DNA of 58,440 nucleotides from Gemmatimonadota bacterium (GTDB taxonomy: Bacteria > Gemmatimonadota > Gemmatimonadetes > Palauibacterales > Palauibacteraceae): the NCBI GenBank assembly GCA_022826685.1, contig JAJDUL010000014.1, positions 1 to 58,440 of the forward strand, given 5' to 3'. The notes beneath the pieces were generated by a model. It searched no databases. It saw only the letters and a program-made list of their open reading frames with translations, and was not told the origin of the DNA. Of the stretch, positions 52,986 through 58,440 are shown in pieces; position 1 is the stretch's first letter, and each line of letters begins with the position of its first letter. The position numbers and the translations under genes are program-made.

Positions 52986-54367
52986 TGCCCGCCCCGACAC
53001 GACTCCCGCTCCGGGCCCCGCTTCCGCTCCGCACCCCGCTCCAGCTCCACGCACCTCTCCTGATCGCGGCGGCGGCGGGGCTCACCCTCGGCTGCGCCCA
53101 GGCACCCGAGGCCTCGCCCGGCACGGGGGAGACGGACGCGGCACAGACGAGGCCCAACACCCTCACGGACGCGGAGCGGGAGGCCGGCTGGCGGCTGCTC
53201 TTCGATGGCGAGACGACGGCGGGCTGGCGCGGCTACGGCCAGGAGACGTTCCCTGACACGGGATGGGCGGTGATCGACGGTGCGCTCGTCGTGGGCGCGA
53301 CGGCCACGGATCCCGACGTGGCCATCGGCGGAGACATCGTCACCACCGAATCCTTCACGGACTTCGATCTCAGGTTCGAGTTCATGCTCTCGGAGGTGGC
53401 CAACAGCGGCGTCCTCTACCGCGTGATCGAGGAGGAGGGCGCCGCGATCTGGTACAACGCGCCCGAATACCAGGTGCTCGACGACACGGCGTACATCGAG
53501 ATGGGCACGATGGACATGCACACGCACCTGACCGGCGACAACTACGATCTCCACGCCTCGGGCGAGAAGACGCTGCGCGGACCCGGCGAGTGGAACGAGG
53601 GCCGGATCCGCGTCCAGAACAATCTCGTCGAGCACTGGCTGAACGGGACGAAGACGGTCGAGTACGAACTGGGGTCGCCCGAGTGGGAAGCGCTCGTCGC
53701 GGCGAGCAAGTTCGCCCCGTATCCCCGCTACGGGCGGGCGGAATCCGGCCCCATCGGCCTCCAGGACCACGGGCGCAACGTCTGGTTCCGCAACATCAAG
53801 GTCCTGCCCCTCGAATCCGTCTCCCTCTTCAACGGCGAGGACCTCGACGGCTGGCGCGTGCACGGGACCGAGCTGTGGTACGTGGAGGAGGGGGAAGAGG
53901 GCGGGGAACTCGTGTGCGAAAGCGGCCCCGACGCGGAGTACGGTTACCTGGCGACCGAGGCGACGTACCGCGACTTCGACCTCACCGTCGAGTTCATGCA
54001 GGAAGCGGACGGGAACAGCGGCGTCTTCCTGCGCTCGAGCGTGGAGGGGACGACCGTCAGCGGCTGGCAGGCCGAGGTCGCGCCCCCAGGCCTGTTCACC
54101 GGCGGCATCTACGAATCCTACGGCCGCGGCTGGCTCGTGCAGCCCGACCCGGAACTCGACGCCGCGCTCCGCATGGGCGACTGGAACACGATGCGGATCC
54201 GGGCCGAGGGCGACCGCGTCGCCACCTGGCTCAACGGCACGAAGATGGTGGACTTCGAGGACGAACAGATCGGCGCCGCCGAGGGCTCGATCGCGCTCCA
54301 GATCCACGACGGCGGCGGCATCAAGGTCCGCTGGCGCAACCTCCGCATCACGAATCTCGGCAACTGA
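52985..54367 (+). CDS. Lipoprotein with two DUF1080 (3-keto-disaccharide hydrolase-type) domains
   Basis: This 460-residue protein has a signal peptide with TLGC as the lipobox. It carries two DUF1080 jelly-roll domains in tandem (about 60-280 and 285-458). The first has GWRLLFDGETTAGWRGYG, DFDLRFEFMLSEVANSGVLY and APEYQVLDD; the second FNGEDLDGWRVHGT, DFDLTVEFMQEADGNSGVFL and SGWQAEVAP. DUF1080 proteins have been described as lyases or hydrolases of 3-keto-glycosides produced by Gfo/Idh-type dehydrogenases. The gene overlaps that dehydrogenase. The double-domain form is less common than the single one. Confidence 0.9.
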   Translation: MPAPTRLPLRAPLPLRTPLQLHAPLLIAAAAGLTLGCAQAPEASPGTGETDAAQTRPNTLTDAEREAGWRLLFDGETTAGWRGYGQETFPDTGWAVIDGALVVGATATDPDVAIGGDIVTTESFTDFDLRFEFMLSEVANSGVLYRVIEEEGAAIWYNAPEYQVLDDTAYIEMGTMDMHTHLTGDNYDLHASGEKTLRGPGEWNEGRIRVQNNLVEHWLNGTKTVEYELGSPEWEALVAASKFAPYPRYGRAESGPIGLQDHGRNVWFRNIKVLPLESVSLFNGEDLDGWRVHGTELWYVEEGEEGGELVCESGPDAEYGYLATEATYRDFDLTVEFMQEADGNSGVFLRSSVEGTTVSGWQAEVAPPGLFTGGIYESYGRGWLVQPDPELDAALRMGDWNTMRIRAEGDRVATWLNGTKMVDFEDEQIGAAEGSIALQIHDGGGIKVRWRNLRITNLGN

Positions 54368-54398
54368 CTTGAACCGGCGCGCAATCCGAGGAGGCCAG

Positions 54399-55793
54399 AT
54401 GAGCTGCAACCGCGCAGTGTGGGTCACGCTGCTGGCGGCCTGCGGAGGCGAGACCGGAGGTTCGTCGGTTCCGCCGGCGAGCGAGGACCGTCCGCTCGTG
54501 GCCGACTTCGAGGAGGTGTTCCGGATCGGCGGGATCGCGGCGGAGGGGTGGGACGCGTTCACGGAGATCGTGAACATGGACTTCGATGCGGACGGCCGGC
54601 TCTACATCCGCGACGAAGCCGCGTCCTCCACCCGAATCGTGGTCGTGGACGGGGCGGGAGGCCTGGTGGCGGAGTTCGGGCGCATGGGCGACGGTCCGGG
54701 CGAGCTTCGCGACGTGGGGCACATGGTGGCCCGGCCCGGGGGAGGAGCCGTGATCGTCGACAATGGTCATCGCGCCTACCTCCTGTTCGGTCCCGACGGG
54801 TCGTTCGAGCGCGCGATCCCCTTCGCGATCCAGGGCGCCTCCGAAACCGCTTCGGCGGAAGCCGTGCGCTCCGCCCGGCAAGGGGAAACACTCTTCCTGA
54901 CCCGAAGTCCGGACGCCCGTATCAGCGGTGGGGAAATGTCCGTGGAGACCGGTGACCGCACCATCTACCGCATGTCGCTCGCCGAGGCGGGGGAGGCCGC
55001 TGCGGTGCCGTTCGCGGCAGGGTGGGAGGCGCTGCCGGAACGGCAGTTCACGATGGAGGCGGCGGATCCGTCGGACATGTTCGATGCCCTCGGCGATGCG
55101 TTTACGTACTTCGTGCCCTCCCTCCTGTTCGACGTCCTCCCCGGCGGCGGCGTGGCGTATTCGGATTCCTCCGCCTACGCGATCAAGATCCAGCCGGCCT
55201 CCGGTGACCCGGTCCGTGTCGTGGGCCGTCCCCTCCACCCCCAGCCCGTCACGGAGTCGCTGCGGGAGCGCACCCGGGCCCGGATGACGGAAGCCTTCGA
55301 GTCTTCGGTCACGGGGCAGGTGAACGGCCAGTCGACGGACGATCTTCCGCCGGCCGTTCGCGCGCAGGTGGCGGCCATGATGGAGGAGATGGTGGAGGGC
55401 ATGCGTAACGCGGTGGCGAATGCCGCGTTCATGCCGGAAGTGCCTCTCGTGCGGGATCTTCGGACGACGTGGGAGGGGACGATCTGGGTCCAGCGCTGGG
55501 GGAGCGATCCGATGGCGCAGATCGATGCGCAGGCCAACGTCGCGGCGGGAACCCCTGAGGAGGAGGAGGCTGCCGCCGGCTGGATCGATGTCCTCTCGCC
55601 GGAGGGCGAGTACGTGGGCACCCTGTCGCTGGAGGAGACGCCCATGCCCGACGCGTTCGGGCCCGGTGGCCTCGTCGCCTTCGTAGAGACGGACGAGTTC
55701 GATGTGCCGACGATCATCCTGAAGCGACTCCCGGCGACCGTCCGCCTGGAGTCGGGGTCCACGGCTCCGGGCGCCGGGGGCGGGGATCGTTAG
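54399..55793 (+). CDS. Six-bladed beta-propeller lipoprotein
   Basis: This 464-residue lipoprotein has its start behind GAGGAGG and lipobox LAAC. The propeller shows ITEIVNMDF-like EIVNMDFDADGRLYIRDE, LVAEFGRMGDGPGELRDVG and IWVQRWGSDP. It shares the G(E/D)GPGE loop with the propeller at 47312. The insert rich in Met and Glu (around bases 55375-55405) is unusual. It lies 31 bases after the DUF1080 gene and 72 bases before the cytochrome-monooxygenase gene. The role is unknown; ligand binding in the envelope is likely. Confidence 0.85.
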   Translation: MSCNRAVWVTLLAACGGETGGSSVPPASEDRPLVADFEEVFRIGGIAAEGWDAFTEIVNMDFDADGRLYIRDEAASSTRIVVVDGAGGLVAEFGRMGDGPGELRDVGHMVARPGGGAVIVDNGHRAYLLFGPDGSFERAIPFAIQGASETASAEAVRSARQGETLFLTRSPDARISGGEMSVETGDRTIYRMSLAEAGEAAAVPFAAGWEALPERQFTMEAADPSDMFDALGDAFTYFVPSLLFDVLPGGGVAYSDSSAYAIKIQPASGDPVRVVGRPLHPQPVTESLRERTRARMTEAFESSVTGQVNGQSTDDLPPAVRAQVAAMMEEMVEGMRNAVANAAFMPEVPLVRDLRTTWEGTIWVQRWGSDPMAQIDAQANVAAGTPEEEEAAAGWIDVLSPEGEYVGTLSLEETPMPDAFGPGGLVAFVETDEFDVPTIILKRLPATVRLESGSTAPGAGGGDR

Positions 55794-55801
55794 CGTGTCG
55801 A

Positions 55802-55831
55802 TTGACCCGGCCTTTGCCTGTCGTGTACCCT
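55802..55831 (+). promoter_or_regulatory. Possible sigma-70-type promoter before the cytochrome-monooxygenase gene
   Basis: TTGACC (55802-55807) and TACCCT (55826-55831), the latter preceded by TG, are 18 bases apart and lie 35 bases upstream of the start codon. This could provide independent expression of the downstream two genes. Confidence 0.35.
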
Positions 55832-55865
55832 CTTGTGAGAGAGTCCTCCCGCAAGGAGCCATGTG

Positions 55866-57470
55866 ATGCCGCCCGATACGCGGATCCTGTCTTTCGCCGG
55901 CAGATCTTCCGTTCCGTTCGCCCTTCTGCTGCTCTCCGCGACGGGTCTCGCGGGGCAGAACGGTGAACGCGTCGCCACGGCACGCCACGTTGCGGCAGCC
56001 TCGACCGGCGACGCGCCTGCGGACGTCACCTTCAGCCGTGACGTCGCGCCGATCCTGCAGCGGGCGTGCGTGCGCTGCCACCGCGACAACGGCGTCGCGC
56101 CGATGCCGCTCGTCACCTACGAAGATGTCCAGCCCTACGCGAGCGTGATCGCCCGCCGGACCCAGATCCGGGACCGGGCCGGCGCCATGCCGCCGTGGTA
56201 CATGGAGAAGGACATCGGGATCCAGCACTTCAAGGACGACATGTCCCTCGACGAGTGGGAGATCGAGGCGCTCGACGCCTGGCGGCGCGCCGGCACCCCG
56301 GAGGGCGACCCGGCGGACCTGCCGCCGCCGCTCGAGTTCGACGACAATGTCGTGTGGGCCGCGGGCGAGCCGGATCTGATCGTCAAACTCCCCGAGGTGC
56401 TCGTGAAGGGCGACGCACCCGACTGGTGGGGGGACATCGAGAGCGTCCCCACGGGTCTCACCGAGGACCGGTGGGTGAAGTCCGTCGAGATCCGCGAGGT
56501 GAACGACGTGCCGCAGCGGCGCGACGGAGAACACGGCGGGCGCCACACGGTCGGCGGACGGTTCGTCGTCCACCACATGATCTGGAGCACGCGCGTGCTC
56601 GAAGGCCAGGAGACGGGTCCCGGCTCGCGGCGCGCGTCGTCGGACACGGGCTGGCCGGTGCACGAGGTCGGCCGCGAACCGGACATCTTCGACGAGGAGG
56701 CGGGCCGGCTCCTGCGGGCGGGCTCTTCGGTGGTGTCGAACTCCGTCCACCTCCATTCCAACGGCCGCGACACGCGCGCCCACCTGGAGCTCGGGTTCCG
56801 CTTCCACCCGAAGGACTACGAGCCGAAGTACAGGCGAACGATCCTTGGGCTCGGCAACGGGAGCGACATCGACATCCGGCCCGGCGTCGCGGGGCAGGAG
56901 CTTCACGCCTACAAGGTGCTGGACCAGCACACGAAGATCGTCACCTTCGAGCCGCACCTGCACGCCCCCGGCATGCGCATGTGCCTCGAGGCGATCTGGG
57001 GCTTCAACGTCGAGACGCTGAACTGCGTCGGCTACGATCACAACTGGGTCCGCGGCTACACCTACGCGCAGGACCACCAGCCGCTCCTCCCGAAGGGGAC
57101 GGTCCTCCACATCATCGGCTACATGGACACCTCCGACGCGAACCGGAACGTGCCGGACACGCGCAACTGGCAGGGCTCGGGGAACCGTTCCGTGGCGAAC
57201 ATGTTCATCGACCTCGGCATGCGCGTGGAGATGTCGGATGAGCAGTTCGTGGAGGAGATGGCGATGCGCCGGCACCGGCTCGCGCTCGGCCCCAACGACC
57301 ACGTCGTCGGCTGCCCGCTGTGCATGATCATCCCCGCCAACGGCGACATGAGCTACTTCGCCGGCGCCGAGTGGTGGCAGTCCGATGCCGCCACCGAGGC
57401 CGAGTCGTCCGGAGAGGGCGAATCGGGGTCCGGGGACCGCCGCGACCCCGGCGACCGCCGGGAACGGTAA
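55866..57470 (+). CDS. Cytochrome c fused to a PHM-like copper type II monooxygenase domain
   Basis: This 534-residue exported protein starts behind AAGGAG. After the signal peptide (about 1-31) comes a mono-haem domain with C68-V-R-C71-H72 and the Met ligand probably in GAMPPWYM. The rest resembles copper type II ascorbate-dependent monooxygenases. One copper site is formed by His236-His237-Met238 and His295/His297, the other by His364-x-His366 with Met420 (GYMDTSDANRN). The fusion could pass electrons from haem to copper instead of using ascorbate. The substrate is unknown. A short Glu/Gly/Arg-rich tail ends the protein. The next gene begins 2 bases later. Confidence 0.88.
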   Translation: MPPDTRILSFAGRSSVPFALLLLSATGLAGQNGERVATARHVAAASTGDAPADVTFSRDVAPILQRACVRCHRDNGVAPMPLVTYEDVQPYASVIARRTQIRDRAGAMPPWYMEKDIGIQHFKDDMSLDEWEIEALDAWRRAGTPEGDPADLPPPLEFDDNVVWAAGEPDLIVKLPEVLVKGDAPDWWGDIESVPTGLTEDRWVKSVEIREVNDVPQRRDGEHGGRHTVGGRFVVHHMIWSTRVLEGQETGPGSRRASSDTGWPVHEVGREPDIFDEEAGRLLRAGSSVVSNSVHLHSNGRDTRAHLELGFRFHPKDYEPKYRRTILGLGNGSDIDIRPGVAGQELHAYKVLDQHTKIVTFEPHLHAPGMRMCLEAIWGFNVETLNCVGYDHNWVRGYTYAQDHQPLLPKGTVLHIIGYMDTSDANRNVPDTRNWQGSGNRSVANMFIDLGMRVEMSDEQFVEEMAMRRHRLALGPNDHVVGCPLCMIIPANGDMSYFAGAEWWQSDAATEAESSGEGESGSGDRRDPGDRRER

Positions 57471-57472
57471 TC

Positions 57473-58440
57473 GTGGCCGAACCGGTTTCCATGCCTCGGG
57501 TCGCGCGGCCCGGGGCGCTGGCCGTGCCGCTTCTGGGGCTGATCCTCGCCTCGTCCGCGCTTCCCGCCGCCGCCACCGCCCAGACCTACGCCCGGGGCCA
57601 GAACGTGGCGCCGGCGTACGAGGGATGGGAGCAGAACGAGGACGGGTCGTTCAACTTCCTCTTCGGGTACATGAACCGGAACTGGGTCGAGGAGATCGAC
57701 GTTCCCGTGGGCGAGGACAACACGTTTTCGCCGGGCCCCGCCGACCGTGGGCAGCCGACCCGTTTCCTCCCGCGCCGCAACCGCTTCGTGTTCAAGGTTC
57801 GCGTCCCCGCCGACTGGGGCGACAGGGAACTCGTGTGGACGCTGACAAGCCACGGCATCACCGAGAAAGCGTACGCCACGCTGCGGCCCGACTACATCGT
57901 GGACAACACGGTAATCATGTCGGAGACCGGCGCGCTCGGCGCGGGTTCGAGCAACGCCGAGATGCGGTCCAACGAACCGCCGAGGATCACGCTCGAAGGT
58001 GAGCGCACGCGTGAGGCGATCGTCGGCCAGCCGGTGACGGTGAGCGTCATCGTGGAAGACGACGGTCTGCTGCGGGCGTTCCGCCAGGGGCCGCCGGATC
58101 CGCCCGAGACGGCGGAGGACTCCGCGCGCGTCGACTCGATCGCCAACGCCTTCCCCAGCTTCAGCAGCCGCCAGCTCCGGCCCCCGTCACGCGTGACGGT
58201 GCAGAAGGTCAACGGCCTCTTCATGTCGTGGTTCGTCTATCGCGGCGAGGGGGAGGTGACGTTCGATCCGCCACAGGTGAAGGTGTGGGAGGACACGCGC
58301 ACGGGCGCGAACTCGCCGTGGGCGCCCCGCTGGCGCCCCCCGGACCAGCCGGAAGACGATCGCGGGGCCCTGGCGGCGACCATTCGTCAGCCCGGGACCG
58401 ACAACCGCCGCGGCCCCGCCGACGACGGCGGCCAGTTCGC
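57473..58440 (+). CDS. Exported protein of unknown function, 3' end beyond the window
   Basis: The frame stays open from GTG 57473 to the end of the window (322 codons visible). The N-terminus carries a signal peptide ending AAATAQ; ATG 57491 is an alternative start. After that comes a strand-rich region (EQNEDGSFNFLFGYMNRNW, NRFVFKVRVPADWGDRELVW) and VGQPVTVSVIVEDDG, suggesting Ig-like folds. Proteins of this kind follow cytochrome/monooxygenase genes in related bacteria in my recollection, but no function is assigned. It starts 2 bases after the preceding stop, so the two are surely co-expressed. Confidence 0.78.
   Translation, partial: MAEPVSMPRVARPGALAVPLLGLILASSALPAAATAQTYARGQNVAPAYEGWEQNEDGSFNFLFGYMNRNWVEEIDVPVGEDNTFSPGPADRGQPTRFLPRRNRFVFKVRVPADWGDRELVWTLTSHGITEKAYATLRPDYIVDNTVIMSETGALGAGSSNAEMRSNEPPRITLEGERTREAIVGQPVTVSVIVEDDGLLRAFRQGPPDPPETAEDSARVDSIANAFPSFSSRQLRPPSRVTVQKVNGLFMSWFVYRGEGEVTFDPPQVKVWEDTRTGANSPWAPRWRPPDQPEDDRGALAATIRQPGTDNRRGPADDGGQF

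Noticed and set aside
54348..57302. 984-codon minus-strand frame opposite the propeller and cytochrome-monooxygenase genes
   Set aside because: The translation is His/Arg/Val-rich without motifs, whereas the plus strand has conserved haem and copper ligands.
1..58440. Biosynthetic, phage or transposon island
   Set aside because: No transposase, integrase, terminal repeats, phage genes or modular synthases were found; the only accessory-looking parts are the DUF4143 gene and the TA island.

Overview
The window is 58.4 kb of very GC-rich, densely coding DNA with no intergenic gap above about 270 bases. The gene content points to an uncultivated, probably marine or host-associated member of Gemmatimonadota. 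The cues are many secreted lipoproteins, a BNR/sortilin-type propeller protein, a TonB receptor with an N-terminal regulatory domain, TolB-amidohydrolase and tricorn-type proteins, PHM-like copper monooxygenase proteins and the DUF6152/DUF6644 families. The phylum is an inference from family content; no rRNA or ribosomal protein gene is present. No transposase, integrase, prophage gene or CRISPR array was seen.

Layout. 1-5876 (+): the end of an ABC ATPase and four ABC-2-type permeases arranged A-B-A'-B'. 5906-8522 (-): a serine beta-lactamase-like hydrolase and an AAA/DUF4143 ATPase whose promoter region carries three perfect 16-base repeats at a 23-base period. 8788-12069 (+): a large secreted BNR propeller protein. 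12131-15173 (+): an NfeD protease, the flotillin-like FloA and an uncharacterised third gene. 15213-18873 (-): SURF1, a POT peptide transporter with a probable CTG start, an overlapping 104-residue protein with a TTG start, and a two-domain VOC protein. 19052-23125 (+): overlapping CoA ligase, hotdog thioesterase and amidase-CHRD genes. 23308-30507: a BsuPI-type lipoprotein, an FAD oxidoreductase, a TolB-amidohydrolase fusion, an FMN reductase, dUTPase, a 31-residue membrane peptide and a secreted protein. 30657-30741: tRNA-Leu(UAA) followed by a strong hairpin. 30841-39359: a TonB receptor, a second serine hydrolase and a divergent tricorn-like protease.

39427-46802 holds secreted proteins of mostly unknown function: an NHL-repeat lipoprotein, two tandem paralogs of a 'GHPDFNGIW' lipoprotein family, DUF6152 and a leishmanolysin-like metalloprotease. 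A small toxin-antitoxin island sits among them, made of a MazE-like antitoxin interrupted by an in-frame amber codon and an intact HicAB pair. The last part, 46812-58440, is a large divergent locus. Leftward run cyclophilin, alpha/beta hydrolase, class II c-type cytochrome lipoprotein, DUF6644, propeller lipoprotein and a second DUF6644. Rightward run a Tat-exported Gfo/Idh/MocA oxidoreductase, a tandem-domain DUF1080 lipoprotein, a propeller lipoprotein, a cytochrome c/copper-monooxygenase protein and a truncated unknown.

The best candidate for an undescribed system is this 46.8-58.4 kb divergent locus. It combines sugar-oxidation-type enzymes (Gfo/Idh plus 3-keto-glycoside hydrolase-type DUF1080) with a cell-envelope haem/copper redox set. 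Other points worth follow-up are the iterated repeats in front of the DUF4143 ATPase, a recurring TTAnnTT(G/T) element before several transcription units, and the amber-interrupted antitoxin.
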